A stretch of 64,000 bases of DNA from J038 sp034437535 (GTDB lineage: Bacteria; Chloroflexota; Anaerolineae; Aggregatilineales; Phototrophicaceae), in the NCBI GenBank assembly GCA_034437535.1, contig DAOTTZ010000094.1:27900-91899 (forward strand). Direction: 5' to 3'. Shown piece by piece: positions 43,572 through 53,375 of this stretch. The position numbers and the translations under genes were made by a program. Below the pieces are notes generated by a model. That model worked only from the letters and a program-made list of their open reading frames with translations, searched no databases and was not told where the DNA came from. The first letter of the stretch is position 1, and the number at the start of each line of letters is the position of its first letter.

Positions 43572-44717
43572 TTATTCGCCGGAAAACCAATCCATCACAC
43601 GGCTTACAAAGCCCTTGCCATTGGGTTGCGGTTGCACTTCACTACCCAGTGCGTCCCCTAATTGCTCGAAGAGATTACGTTGTTCATCGGTCAACTTCGT
43701 TGGGATGTCCACCCGGACGTGGATGAGTTGGTCACCGCGACCGCTGTTACTGCCGTCACTTCTCAGCCGGGGGAAGCCCCGCCCACGCAGGCGGAAGATC
43801 TTGCCATTCTGGGTTCCAGACGGGATGCTAAGTTCGACATCGCCGTCAAGCGTCGGCACGATGATCTTGTCGCCCAGTGTCGCCTGCACGATGTTGATTG
43901 GAATTTCGAGCAGAACGTCATTTTCCCGCCGGACGAAGTATTCGTGTTCGCGCACATCCACCACGACATATAAATTGCCGGGGGGGGCACCTTGTTCGCC
44001 TACATCACCTTCACCCCGCACCTGGATCTGCAAGCCTTCGCGTACCCCGGCTGGAATCTTGACATTGAGCCGGGCGTGTTTCTTCAAGCGGCCACTGCCG
44101 TCACACTTTTTGCAACGATCTTCGATGATCGTCCCTTTGCCACCACAGCGTGGGCAGGGGGCCACGCGCACCATCGAGCCGAGGAATGTCTGTTGAACCT
44201 GCCGTACTTCCCCAGTACCACCGCATTGTGGGCAGTTGATCGGAGTCGAGCCTTCCGCCGCGCCGATGCCGTCACATCGTTCACAGGCTTCCAACCGGTC
44301 GAACTCGACTTCACGCTCGGTGCCAAAGGCCGCTTCTTCGAAGTCAATGGTGACGTTTACCCGGCGGTCAGAGCCAGCCTTTGGCCCACGCCGGTTTGAC
44401 CGTCCACCACTACGACCGCCGAAGTTATTAAAGAATTCTTCGAAGATTTCTTCAAACCCGGCGAACCCTGTGTTATTGAACCCGCCACTGCCAGCCCCAC
44501 TGACCCCAGCATGGCCGAAGCGATCATAACGTGCCCGCTTGGTTTCATCAGAGAGGACTTCATACGCCTCATTGATCTCCTTAAACCGAGCTTCTGCATC
44601 CGGTTCGTCGCTCACATCCGGGTGATACTGGCGTGCTAGCTTACGAAATGTGCGCTTGATGTCGTCTTTGCTGGCGTTGCGCTCTACCCCTAGTACGTCG
44701 TAATAATCTCTCGCCAT
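43572..44717 (-). CDS. dnaJ: chaperone DnaJ
   Basis: A 381-residue co-chaperone. J domain (residues 1-70, with HPD in QYHPDVSDEP), a Gly/Phe region (residues 74-105), four zinc-binding CxxCxGxG repeats (CERCDGIG, CPQCGGTG, CPRCGGKG, CKKCDGSG) and the C-terminal substrate-binding domains. It stimulates DnaK ATPase and delivers clients. It lies downstream of dnaK with a hairpin between them that may lower its expression. Confidence 0.97.
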   Translation of the reverse strand: MARDYYDVLGVERNASKDDIKRTFRKLARQYHPDVSDEPDAEARFKEINEAYEVLSDETKRARYDRFGHAGVSGAGSGGFNNTGFAGFEEIFEEFFNNFGGRSGGRSNRRGPKAGSDRRVNVTIDFEEAAFGTEREVEFDRLEACERCDGIGAAEGSTPINCPQCGGTGEVRQVQQTFLGSMVRVAPCPRCGGKGTIIEDRCKKCDGSGRLKKHARLNVKIPAGVREGLQIQVRGEGDVGEQGAPPGNLYVVVDVREHEYFVRRENDVLLEIPINIVQATLGDKIIVPTLDGDVELSIPSGTQNGKIFRLRGRGFPRLRSDGSNSGRGDQLIHVRVDIPTKLTDEQRNLFEQLGDALGSEVQPQPNGKGFVSRVMDWFSGE

Positions 44718-44789
44718 TGGTCACCATTTATCTATCGTCTAACAAAGTTGCTCGTCGTGCGATTATCATTTCTCGTCAGGAACGCGAAA

Positions 44790-44809
44790 AGGGTAGGCGA
44801 ACCTACCCT
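44790..44809 (-). terminator. hairpin between dnaK and dnaJ (partial terminator/attenuator)
   Basis: On the minus strand AGGGTAGG, a TTCG tetraloop and CCTACCCT form a perfect 8-bp stem followed by TTTTCG. It lies 25 bp after the dnaK stop and 73 bp before dnaJ. It may set the DnaK:DnaJ ratio. Confidence 0.6.
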
Positions 44810-44834
44810 GAGTCTTGTCAATCAACCAATGCGA

Positions 44835-46745
44835 TTATGCGTCGGTGAATTCCGCATCGATCACGTCTTCGTCTTCACCTTCATCGGTCTTCTTATCGCT
44901 GGTTCCGTTGTCGGTGTTGGCCGCCGCCGGTGATGCATCCGGTTGTTGGTACATCTGCCCACCTAGTTGTTGAATGTGCTGGGTCAGGGCTTCGGTCGTG
45001 CTTTTGATCTGTTCGAAGTCTTCTGCTTCCAGCGCGGCACGCACCGCGTCGATCTGCTCTTGAGTCTGTGTCTTGGCATCTTCCGGCAGTTTGTCGCTAA
45101 AGTCACGCAGTAGCTTTTCGGCGGAGAAGATCGCGCTTTCCGCCTGGTTGACGACCTCGGCCAATTCCTTGCGTTGGGCGTCTTCGTTCGCGTGGGCTTC
45201 CGCGTCCTTCACCATCTGCTCGATCTCAGATTCGCTCAGGCCACTGCTGGCGGTGATGGTGATCTTCTGCTCTTTGCCGGTGGCTTTATCCTGTGCGCTC
45301 ACGTTCAGGATGCCGTTGGCGTCGATGTCGAAGGTGACCTCCACCTGTGGTACACCACGCGGGGCCGGCGGGATGCCATCCAGGATGAAGCGACCTAACG
45401 ATTTGTTGTCTGCCGCCATCGGGCGTTCACCCTGTACGACATGGATTTCAACCTGCGTCTGATTATCCGCCGCTGTTGAATAAACCTGCGTCTTCTTGGT
45501 CGGGATGGTGGTGTTCCGCTCGATCATCGGCGTTGCTACGCCGCCCAGCGTCTCCACGCCCAGCGTCAACGGGGTCACGTCCAACAGCAGGATGTCTTTC
45601 ACATCACCGGCCAGTACACCCGCCTGGATGGCGGCCCCTAGCGCGACGACCTCATCCGGGTTAACACCCTTCTTCGGCGGTTTACCGAAGAATGCTTCGA
45701 CCGCTTCCTGAATGGCCGGCATCCGGGTCATACCACCCACCAGCAACACCGCGTTGATCTCACCTTTTTCCAGGCCAGCATCTTTGAGGGCACCCTTGCA
45801 CGGTTCGATTGTCCGCTGAACCAGATCATCGACCAGGCTTTCCATCTTGGCCCGGCTGAGCGTCATGTTCAGGTGTTTCGGCCCGCTGGCATCCGCCGTG
45901 ATGAACGGCAACTGAATGTCGGTGCTGGTCGTGCTGGAAAGCTCAATCTTGGCTTTCTCTGCCGCTTCCTTCAGGCGTTGCAGGGCCTGGCGATCTTGCC
46001 GCAGGTCGATGCCGTTTTCTTTCTTGAATTCCTCGGCCATCCACCCAATGATACGCTCATCGAAGTTATCGCCGCCCAGGTGCGTATCACCACTGGTACT
46101 ACGGACTTCGAACACACCGTCACCCACTTCCAGGATGGAAACGTCGAACGTACCGCCACCCAGGTCATAGACTGCGATCAGCTCACTCTTGCCTTCGTCA
46201 ATACCGTAGGCCAGGCTGGCCGCCGTCGGCTCGTTGATGATCCGCAAGACTTCCAACCCGGCGATCTTACCGGCGTCTTTGGTCGCGTTACGCTGGGTAT
46301 CGTTGAAGTAAGCCGGGACGGTAATCACGGCACGGTCAACTGTATCCCCCAGGTAGGCTTCTGCATCTGCTTTGAGCTTCTGTAAGACCATCGCGGAAAT
46401 TTCCGGCGCACTATAATCTTTGTCGCCCATCTTCACGCGCACGTCGCCGTTCGCCGCACCAGATACTTCGTAAGGTACGATGTCTTTAGTTTCCTGTACT
46501 TCTTTATCCGAGAATTTGCGGCCCATAAACCGCTTCACGGAGAAAATGGTGTTATCCGGGTTGACGACCGCCTGATTGCGGGCGACCTTGCCGACTAGAC
46601 GTTCCCCTGTTTTGGGGCTAATGGCGACAACAGACGGGATCAAACGACCACCTTCTGCTGACGGAATGACGGTCGGCTCGCCACCTTCCATCACGGCGAC
46701 GACGGAATTTGTCGTACCGAGATCAATACCGATAATTCTACCCAT
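44835..46745 (-). CDS. dnaK: chaperone DnaK (Hsp70)
   Basis: A 636-residue Hsp70 of normal length. IIGIDLGTTNSVVAVMEGG (phosphate loop), VITVPAYFNDTQRNATKDAG, IAVYDLGGGTFDVSILE and VLLVGGMTRMPAIQEAV are the family motifs; the interdomain linker is DILLLDVTPLTLG. The C-terminus is acidic with an EDEDVIDAEF tail. AGGAG precedes the ATG. It lies 39 bp downstream of grpE. Confidence 0.98.
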   Translation of the reverse strand: MGRIIGIDLGTTNSVVAVMEGGEPTVIPSAEGGRLIPSVVAISPKTGERLVGKVARNQAVVNPDNTIFSVKRFMGRKFSDKEVQETKDIVPYEVSGAANGDVRVKMGDKDYSAPEISAMVLQKLKADAEAYLGDTVDRAVITVPAYFNDTQRNATKDAGKIAGLEVLRIINEPTAASLAYGIDEGKSELIAVYDLGGGTFDVSILEVGDGVFEVRSTSGDTHLGGDNFDERIIGWMAEEFKKENGIDLRQDRQALQRLKEAAEKAKIELSSTTSTDIQLPFITADASGPKHLNMTLSRAKMESLVDDLVQRTIEPCKGALKDAGLEKGEINAVLLVGGMTRMPAIQEAVEAFFGKPPKKGVNPDEVVALGAAIQAGVLAGDVKDILLLDVTPLTLGVETLGGVATPMIERNTTIPTKKTQVYSTAADNQTQVEIHVVQGERPMAADNKSLGRFILDGIPPAPRGVPQVEVTFDIDANGILNVSAQDKATGKEQKITITASSGLSESEIEQMVKDAEAHANEDAQRKELAEVVNQAESAIFSAEKLLRDFSDKLPEDAKTQTQEQIDAVRAALEAEDFEQIKSTTEALTQHIQQLGGQMYQQPDASPAAANTDNGTSDKKTDEGEDEDVIDAEFTDA

Positions 46746-46784
46746 GAGTTGTGTCTCCTCTGAAAATTTCTGCTAGATGATCGT

Positions 46785-47366
46785 TCAGTTCGCAACGCGC
46801 ACGAGCGCAGGGCGCAGGATGTGTTCTCCGCTGATGTAGCCTTTTTGCAAAGTCTCAATCACATGACCGCTTTCGACTTCGTCGCTATCATCCATTGTAA
46901 TGGCTTGATGATGAGTCGGGTCAAAGGCTTCACCTTGCGGGTCAATGGTCTCGACATCGTATTCATTGAGCAACTTATTAAACTTGCCCTGGATCAATTC
47001 GATGCCGTTCAACCAGGGTTCCCCTTCCAGATTATCCGGGATATTCGCCATCCCACGCTCAAAATCATCAATGATCGGTAACAACCGGGTGATGACGTCA
47101 AACGCCGCGATGCGCTGGGTTGATTCCTGCTCACGCTCTATCCGCCGTTTGTAATTTTGGAACTCGGCGAGCGTGCGTTGCCAACCCTGACGATTCTTTT
47201 CGATCTCCGCTTCTAATTCACTGATGCGTTGATCGATTGCTTCGGCAGGGCTTGCCGCGTTGTCGGGTGTCGCCTCATCCTGGGCGTTATCATCCTCCGC
47301 GACAATGTCTTCGGGTCTTTCGACGGTCGATGGGGCCTTGTCTTTGGTCTTGTCTTGCTTTCTCAC
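46785..47366 (-). CDS. grpE: nucleotide exchange factor GrpE
   Basis: A 193-residue GrpE. A charged disordered N-terminus is followed by a long coiled coil (ISELEAEIEKNRQGWQRTLAEF), NYKRRIEREQ and a C-terminal beta-wing domain (IDPQGEAFDPTHHQAI; LQKGYISGEHILRPALVRVA). It releases ADP from DnaK. The start is GTG 47366 with GGAGG 8 nt upstream. A 6-bp inverted repeat (CAATAG/CTATTG, 47430-47457) lies in the gap to hrcA. Confidence 0.94.
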   Translation of the reverse strand: MRKQDKTKDKAPSTVERPEDIVAEDDNAQDEATPDNAASPAEAIDQRISELEAEIEKNRQGWQRTLAEFQNYKRRIEREQESTQRIAAFDVITRLLPIIDDFERGMANIPDNLEGEPWLNGIELIQGKFNKLLNEYDVETIDPQGEAFDPTHHQAITMDDSDEVESGHVIETLQKGYISGEHILRPALVRVAN

Positions 47367-47475
47367 TCAGGAAACCTCCACAGTCTATGCACCCGTTCCG
47401 TCTTTAACGACTTTAATTTATCGAATGCACAATAGAATTACGTTAGCGAAACTATTGGATTTCTATAAATGATGA

Positions 47476-48528
47476 TTACGTGTTGTGGTCATACAGTTCA
47501 GATAGCATCGTCGTCATCAAGCCTGATACATACCTCACGGTATTGATTGCGCGTCCATAATTGATATGAGTCGGCCCGACTAACCCAATCGTGCCGTTCA
47601 TCTGGCCGGGCAAGCCATAGCGCGTCAAAATCAGGCTAAGTTGGTTGATCTCATTCCATTGTCCATTACCACCGACGATCACTTTAACATCTTCTAACAA
47701 CGGATCGACCAATTCCATCAGGATAATGTCGAGAAAAGCGCGTTCTTCAAAGACCCGGACGGCCTGTTGTGCGCCTTCGCCATCCTGGAAGCTATTGATG
47801 ACATCGCTCAACCCATCGCGGTAAATGGTGCCGGTCGGCGTGCTGTTGAGTTGATCCATCACTTCGGCGACTAATTCGACGACTTCGCGCCCCAGTAGAT
47901 CCAGGTGGACGCCCTTCAGGCGGATCTGTTGCGCGTATAAATCCTGGCATACCGTGTTGATCTGCGTGGCGACTTCTGCCAGCCGGGGTTGTGGCACCGG
48001 CTCCGCCAGGTTCAGCATCCGTTGCTGGACGATCCCGCCATGCAATACCAGTACCATCAACACCAACCGGCCCTGAATCACGATTAACTCGACGTGTTTA
48101 AAGCGGGTCGTCTCCGTAATTGGGGCGGTCACCAGTGAGGCTGTCTGTGCGGTGCGGGCCAGCACATTGGCCGCCATCCGCATCCATTGCTCGGTGACCA
48201 TCGGCAACGCCTGGAACTTCTGCGCGATGTGCTTTCGCTCTGAGTCGGATAAGCCGTTTCCATTCAGCAGGCGTTTGACAAAGTAGCGATACCCTTCCTG
48301 CGTGGGCACCCGGCCCGCAGATTTATGCGGCGCGGTGATGTATCCCATTGTTTCCAGCACGGCCATTTCATTCCGAATCGTAGCCGAACTTACGCTCAGT
48401 TCGGACTCCTCGACGATATACTTTGAACTGACCGGTTCGGGATTCTGCGTGTAGGCACGGACGATGAATGACAGAATGCGTTCTTGACGGCTGGTAAGTT
48501 CTGGGAGTTTGTTTGCGTCTGTACTCAT
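47476..48528 (-). CDS. hrcA: heat-inducible transcription repressor HrcA
   Basis: A 350-residue HrcA. The N-terminal winged helix contains LTSRQERILSFIVRAYTQNP and SSKYIVEESELSVSSATIRNEM, then SAGRVPTQEGYRYFVKRLL. The C-terminus has GLVGPTHINYGRAINTVRYV. HrcA normally binds CIRCE and represses dnaK/groE operons. The frame stays open to 48693, but ATG 48528 with AGAGGT 6 nt upstream fits the family N-terminus. No CIRCE sequence was found near this cluster. Confidence 0.93.
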   Translation of the reverse strand: MSTDANKLPELTSRQERILSFIVRAYTQNPEPVSSKYIVEESELSVSSATIRNEMAVLETMGYITAPHKSAGRVPTQEGYRYFVKRLLNGNGLSDSERKHIAQKFQALPMVTEQWMRMAANVLARTAQTASLVTAPITETTRFKHVELIVIQGRLVLMVLVLHGGIVQQRMLNLAEPVPQPRLAEVATQINTVCQDLYAQQIRLKGVHLDLLGREVVELVAEVMDQLNSTPTGTIYRDGLSDVINSFQDGEGAQQAVRVFEERAFLDIILMELVDPLLEDVKVIVGGNGQWNEINQLSLILTRYGLPGQMNGTIGLVGPTHINYGRAINTVRYVSGLMTTMLSELYDHNT

Positions 48529-48547
48529 GCAGATACCTCTAGCGATC

Positions 48548-48591
48548 CTATCATGTAGGTGTTGCTGAAGTTCGATTAAAATACTATCATG
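48548..48591. repeat. direct repeat in the hrcA/trxA intergenic region
   Basis: CTATCATG occurs at 48548-48555 and again at 48584-48591, 36 bp apart start to start, between the divergent hrcA and trxA starts. It may be an operator or chance. Confidence 0.35.
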
Positions 48592-48645
48592 CCGAAACAC
48601 AGGCAGATAGACAAATAAAGGTTTGATTAAGGAGTAGACACGACC

Positions 48646-48972
48646 ATGAGTAATAATCTCCTCGAAGTGACGGAGAGTAATTTCCAAGATCAAGTTCTTG
48701 GATCAGAAAAGCCGGTACTGGTCGATTTCTGGGCGGAATGGTGCGGCCCGTGCAAGATGATTGCCCCCATCGTAGACGAGATCGCCAGCGAGTATGACGG
48801 GCAGTTGACGGTTGGCAAGCTTGACGCTGACGCACACGGCTCGGTGCTGGAGCGGTACCAGATTATGGGCATCCCAACTTTGATTCTGTTTAAGGCGGGC
48901 GAGCCGGTCGTTCGCATTACCGGGTATCATACCAAAGATAAAATCGTCAACCGCATCAAGTCACACATCTAA
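48646..48972 (+). CDS. trxA: thioredoxin
   Basis: A 108-residue classical thioredoxin with the redox site WCGPC (Cys33/Cys36) in VDFWAEWCGPCKMIAP and cis-Pro in MGIPTLILF. It reduces protein disulfides in the cytoplasm. AAGGAG lies upstream of ATG 48646. It is divergent from hrcA and convergent with the histidine kinase, with a strong bidirectional terminator between. Confidence 0.96.
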   Translation: MSNNLLEVTESNFQDQVLGSEKPVLVDFWAEWCGPCKMIAPIVDEIASEYDGQLTVGKLDADAHGSVLERYQIMGIPTLILFKAGEPVVRITGYHTKDKIVNRIKSHI

Positions 48973-48991
48973 TCTCCCCGGTTGACACACA

Positions 48992-49017
48992 AAAACCCCG
49001 CTGTTTGGCGGGGTTTT
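48992..49017. terminator. bidirectional terminator (trxA / histidine kinase)
   Basis: AAAACCCCGC (48992-49001), loop TGTTTG, GCGGGGTTTT (49008-49017). The A-tract before and T-tract after the GC stem allow termination in both directions. Confidence 0.85.
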
Positions 49018-49051
49018 ATGTTCAATATATGATTGTGCTGATTACAATCTG

Positions 49052-52000
49052 TCAGTCGGTTGCACCTTCGGCTTCCGCCGTTTCTTCTGTTTCTTCCGGG
49101 GCCAGCGGCATGATAAAGTGGAAGCTAGAGCCGACGCCAATTTCACTTTCAACCCACACCTCGCCCCCGTGACCTTCGATCAAACGCTTGGTGATCATCA
49201 TGCCCAGGCCGGTGCCTTTTTGCTCGCGGGCCAGTTCGTTCTCACTACGGAAGTAATCTTCCTTGAAGATCTTGCTCAGGTCTTCTTCGTCCATCCCGAT
49301 CCCGTTGTCTGAGACCGTAATCTGCATAGCCGGGCCGAGCCGCTCTCCCTTGCGAGAGCGATAGTTGTCATACACTTGCGCGGAAATCGTGATGATCGCT
49401 TCTGGCGGGCTATACTTGTTCGCATTGCTGATGAAATTCACCAGAACCTGAATCAGACGTTTGGGGTCCGCATAAATCAATGGTAACTCGCTGGTGATCT
49501 CATTATTGACGATCTGTGCTTTTTCGTCGATTTGCCCCTGCAAGCTCATCAATGTGTCATTGACCAGCGGCAAAAGCTCGACGGCTTCTTGCGCGATTGC
49601 CAGCTTGTTCGCGTCACTCGCGGCGATGTCGCGCAGGTCGCTGATGATGCTTTCCATACGGTTGGCGTTGCTCTGGATGATAGTCGCAAAATTTTGAATC
49701 TGTTCGGTGGTCATCGCGGTTGCCATCGAGCTTCCTAATGTAGAGGCAAACCCCATGACCGAAGTCAGCGGATTCTTAAGCTCGTGCGCGGCGAAGCCCA
49801 TGAATTCGCTCTTGGTTTCGTTTGCACGGGTCAATTCATCGTAGAGCTTGGCATTTTCGATAGCGATAGACGCATGTTCCGCCAGACGTTGTACCCAGTC
49901 TTGATCGAGCAAGTTCAAGCGGGGTTCTTCATCAGTCTCCAGGATCAAAATCGCGCTGATCTCGTTACCGGCCATCATCGGCACGGTGATCTGGCTCAAG
50001 GCCCCGCGCAGGCTCGGCACATAATCAGGATCCATCGACACATACGGCTGGAGATCCGCCCGGCGGGAACGCACAACGCGCTTGACAATACCCCGTCCCA
50101 TCGGCCAGCGGTCGCCTTCTGCGCCTTCGGGCACGTCATCGACATCATAACCCTGGCGGGCTACAACGTGCAGATATTGTGCTTCGTCATCTGGCACACC
50201 GAGCAACCCGGCAGTGGCGTTACTGTTTCGCACCGCCCACCGCACCGTGATTTCTGCCACACTGAACAGGTCGAGGTTCTGGTTTAGCTCACGGTCGATC
50301 CGTTCCAGGGCTTCTAGCTCACGCACACGCTGGCTGAGCTGAAGATCGGTTTGTTGGAACAAACGCGCATTTTCGAACGCGACCGCCGCCTGACCAGCGA
50401 AAGTGGTCAACAGTTCAACATCTTCTTCCACATAAACCGACCCATCCAACTTGTTGATGACCTCTAGCACGCCGATGACTCGATCTTTAGCGATCAGCGG
50501 TACTGCCAGGATCGACTGGGTGTTAAATCCTTCTTCCACGACTTCACCTTCCCAGTCGGAGTCCTGGGTGGTGTCGTTCGAGATGACCGGGCGGCCTGTT
50601 TCTGCCACACGCCCGACAAGGCCATAACCTTTCTTCAACCGCTTACCGACCAGATCATCACCGGTTCCACCGACTGCCACCCGGAATTCCAGGTCGCCGG
50701 AGCCATCTTCCACCGTCAGCAAGAGTGAGCCAGCTTCCGCATTGAGAATGTCTACGGCTGATGTCGTGACCAGATCAAGCAGGCGTTCCACGTCGCCTTC
50801 AGTTGCCACCAACTGCCGGCTGATGTCGTTCAGCACGGCCAATTGGCGGGCGCGTGCGTTAGCTTCGGTAAATAACCGGCTCTTATCAATCGCGGAGGCG
50901 GCCAGCGCACCGATGTCGCCGAAGACGCGCATCTGCTCTTCACTATAGAGGACATCCGGGTCGGTTTCGCCGGTTGCCATCACGCCGAGGGTACGCCCAC
51001 CGGCACTCATTGGCACCGCCAACCATGCCTGGGTTTCTTCGTCCTCATGTTGGATGCGATACCCACGTTGGGCCATCGTCCGGGCATAATTGCTCACACG
51101 GATCGGCTGGCCGGTCTGGATGACTTCCGAATACAGGTCATCACCGGTTGCCCACTTGACGTCTTCTACTTCAGGCCGGCGTTCGCCGTATTCCTGGAAA
51201 AACGCATAATACAGCCGGTCAAGCGTCGTATCATACAGCACGATGTAGAAATACGGTGCTTGGATCAACCGCAGGGCCTGGGTACTGATGAGTTCCAGCA
51301 AGTCCTGGGTATCAACCGTGAAGTTTACCGCCTGGCTGACCTGGCTCAAGACTTCGAGTTCGGTCACACTGCGCTCTAGCGATTGAATCACAGTGGCGCG
51401 TTCTACCGCGATGGAAAGCTGGCCGACCAGGTTGCGCACGAATCGTAATTGCTCAAAGCGGTAACCCTCCGCACCAGACCGGGGTGGGCCAATCGCCACA
51501 AAGCCATTCAAGACGGCATCACCCGGCATCCCGGCGATAATCATCACGCGGATGATCCCAAGCCGGGCTTTGTCGATGTGTAATTCCGGCGGATACGGGC
51601 GGCCCGGTTGCAGGTAGATCGCGGTATCAGAGTTCTTCAGTAGCTCAATCACGCCGCTGTCTTCGGAGAACGTGATGTCCGTTTCCGGCTCAGGATCACC
51701 ATACGCCACATAATCACCGCTCTGTGGGTTCCGCAGGAAGATCAGTGTGTTGGTGGGTGTAATTGTATCGTTCAACAAATTGCGGAATGTCTTAATCATG
51801 ATGTCTGGCCCGGCCAGTGAGGTTAACTGCTGGCTGAAGTCTTCCAACCGGCTCTGGTAATCCCGCCGGACTCGGAAGTAAACCTCATCAACCCGCCGTT
51901 GGAGTGCGGTACGCACTGGCACGAACAAGAGCGATACGAAGAAGATCGTCAACACGATCAACAACGGGTTATCCGCCTGGATCGTTTCCGTTGCTAGCAG

Positions 52001-53239
52001 AGTCGCCCCTAGCACCAGCAGAAGATAACCAGTCCCCAGCGCAACCAATAAGATGCCATAGGTGACACCCTGGCTCAGCATTCGATCTGTGTCAAACACA
52101 TTGTAACGCAGAGCCGCATAAACCAGGCTGATGGCCGGGGTAATCAAGAACGGCATGGTCGCTTCGACACTCAACAAGAAGACCGATGATGATGGGAACA
52201 ACCGCCCGGCGATCCAGAACACAGCCGGGGCTAATCCTAATAACATGCCCATCGTGATGATGTTGGCCTGGTCTCGTTGAATGCGGGTTGCGGCGTTACG
52301 CCGGTGGTAAAAGCCAGCCAATGCCGCCAGGATCGCAATGCCGATAATCGCCGTGATGACCGCTAGCTGGTTAGAAATTGGTAGCGGGATCGGCGCGCCG
52401 CTTCGATATTCTACCAACGTATAGATCACCAGTAAGACGCCAAACACCCCCGGAATAAACCGGAGCAGAGGACGGCGATAGATGATCGGGATGGGTTGTG
52501 GGAAGATCAAGCCAGTTGTGATAATCATCATACCTAGCAAAACACCACTGGCGAACCAGATCTGCGGCAGGCGATGAGAACTGCCGACATCGAAGATCCC
52601 GGTCATCGCCAGGGCCAGCGGTACGAGCACAAGCGCGATGACGAACGTGCTATCATCTAATGGCCGGATGTAGAGCATCCCGGCAGTGAGTCCTAACACC
52701 AACACACCCGCGATAAATGGCACGATGAAAAATGTGATGAAATCAACATCAGGCATAGACGAAAGCGGCACAGCCACTGTACAGGTGGCGAAACCGCGTG
52801 CATCGACATCATCACAACGCACGGCCTCGTTGCGTGGCTCGGTGTAGAGGATCGTATCGTAGACGAAGGTAATGTCTACCACATCGCCCACATTGTAATC
52901 ATCTAAGATATTGGTGTAAGGGGTGCCGTCGGTGTTGATGGCGGAGCTATTACTGACGGCTACATCATCAATTGCGATGATTTGATCGCCAATTTGCAAG
53001 CCAGCTTCGCGCCCCGGCCAGGGTGCATTCCCATTGCTGATGCTTGCATTAACCGTCATCGTATGATTGACGGTGACACCGAGGAACGGTGTATTAAAAA
53101 AGTTGATGGCGAAGACCAGATAAGCGATAGACGCCACGACGCCGAACGCCAGTACCAGCACGGCAATCCCAAGCCGCACATGTCGCACGGTCAATTCTTG
53201 TTGTTTTAGCGGAAATTTCGCTGTGGGTATTGCACGCAT
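49052..53239 (-). CDS. large membrane sensor histidine kinase (PDZ, multi-TM, four GAF, HisKA, HATPase)
   Basis: A 1395-residue orphan kinase. After a first TM helix (about 23-45) comes a PDZ-like domain (about 65-135, APWPGREAGLQIGDQIIAID) on the outer side, then eight or more TM helices to about 430. Four GAF-type domains follow (about 480-630, 635-800, 810-975, 980-1140). The GAF at 810-975 has the clearest match (AEAGSLLLTVEDG; YGLVGRVAETGRPVISND). HisKA has FAAHELKNPLTSVMGF (phospho-His near 1155), and HATPase_c has the N box FISNANKYSP, DNGIGMDEED and GTGLGMMITKRLIEGHGG. TTG 53242 also opens the frame. No response regulator is adjacent. The signal is unknown. Confidence 0.88.
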   Translation of the reverse strand: MRAIPTAKFPLKQQELTVRHVRLGIAVLVLAFGVVASIAYLVFAINFFNTPFLGVTVNHTMTVNASISNGNAPWPGREAGLQIGDQIIAIDDVAVSNSSAINTDGTPYTNILDDYNVGDVVDITFVYDTILYTEPRNEAVRCDDVDARGFATCTVAVPLSSMPDVDFITFFIVPFIAGVLVLGLTAGMLYIRPLDDSTFVIALVLVPLALAMTGIFDVGSSHRLPQIWFASGVLLGMMIITTGLIFPQPIPIIYRRPLLRFIPGVFGVLLVIYTLVEYRSGAPIPLPISNQLAVITAIIGIAILAALAGFYHRRNAATRIQRDQANIITMGMLLGLAPAVFWIAGRLFPSSSVFLLSVEATMPFLITPAISLVYAALRYNVFDTDRMLSQGVTYGILLVALGTGYLLLVLGATLLATETIQADNPLLIVLTIFFVSLLFVPVRTALQRRVDEVYFRVRRDYQSRLEDFSQQLTSLAGPDIMIKTFRNLLNDTITPTNTLIFLRNPQSGDYVAYGDPEPETDITFSEDSGVIELLKNSDTAIYLQPGRPYPPELHIDKARLGIIRVMIIAGMPGDAVLNGFVAIGPPRSGAEGYRFEQLRFVRNLVGQLSIAVERATVIQSLERSVTELEVLSQVSQAVNFTVDTQDLLELISTQALRLIQAPYFYIVLYDTTLDRLYYAFFQEYGERRPEVEDVKWATGDDLYSEVIQTGQPIRVSNYARTMAQRGYRIQHEDEETQAWLAVPMSAGGRTLGVMATGETDPDVLYSEEQMRVFGDIGALAASAIDKSRLFTEANARARQLAVLNDISRQLVATEGDVERLLDLVTTSAVDILNAEAGSLLLTVEDGSGDLEFRVAVGGTGDDLVGKRLKKGYGLVGRVAETGRPVISNDTTQDSDWEGEVVEEGFNTQSILAVPLIAKDRVIGVLEVINKLDGSVYVEEDVELLTTFAGQAAVAFENARLFQQTDLQLSQRVRELEALERIDRELNQNLDLFSVAEITVRWAVRNSNATAGLLGVPDDEAQYLHVVARQGYDVDDVPEGAEGDRWPMGRGIVKRVVRSRRADLQPYVSMDPDYVPSLRGALSQITVPMMAGNEISAILILETDEEPRLNLLDQDWVQRLAEHASIAIENAKLYDELTRANETKSEFMGFAAHELKNPLTSVMGFASTLGSSMATAMTTEQIQNFATIIQSNANRMESIISDLRDIAASDANKLAIAQEAVELLPLVNDTLMSLQGQIDEKAQIVNNEITSELPLIYADPKRLIQVLVNFISNANKYSPPEAIITISAQVYDNYRSRKGERLGPAMQITVSDNGIGMDEEDLSKIFKEDYFRSENELAREQKGTGLGMMITKRLIEGHGGEVWVESEIGVGSSFHFIMPLAPEETEETAEAEGATD

Positions 53240-53332
53240 CAACTGTTCCCCACTTTTCGATAATAAGCCACTGTTATTCTATCACATCCTGCGCTCTCCT
53301 ACTATCAAACCGCGTGCTATTCCTTCTGATTT

Positions 53333-53341
53333 TGTTATAAT
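53333..53341 (+). promoter_or_regulatory. extended -10 promoter of the mutase-subunit operon
   Basis: TGT-TATAAT (53333-53341) lies 34 bp before the ATG at 53376. No clear -35 is present. Confidence 0.5.
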
Positions 53342-53375
53342 GCGTTGACATCGACTGAATTGACGAGATGGAATT

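Noticed and set aside
43474..44196. 240-residue plus-strand ORF across prmA and dnaJ
   Set aside because: Ser/Thr/Pro/Arg-rich shadow of two conserved minus-strand genes.
47367..47475. CIRCE operator
   Set aside because: Looked for TTAGCACTC/GAGTGCTAA in the hrcA, grpE and dnaK upstream gaps; not present.
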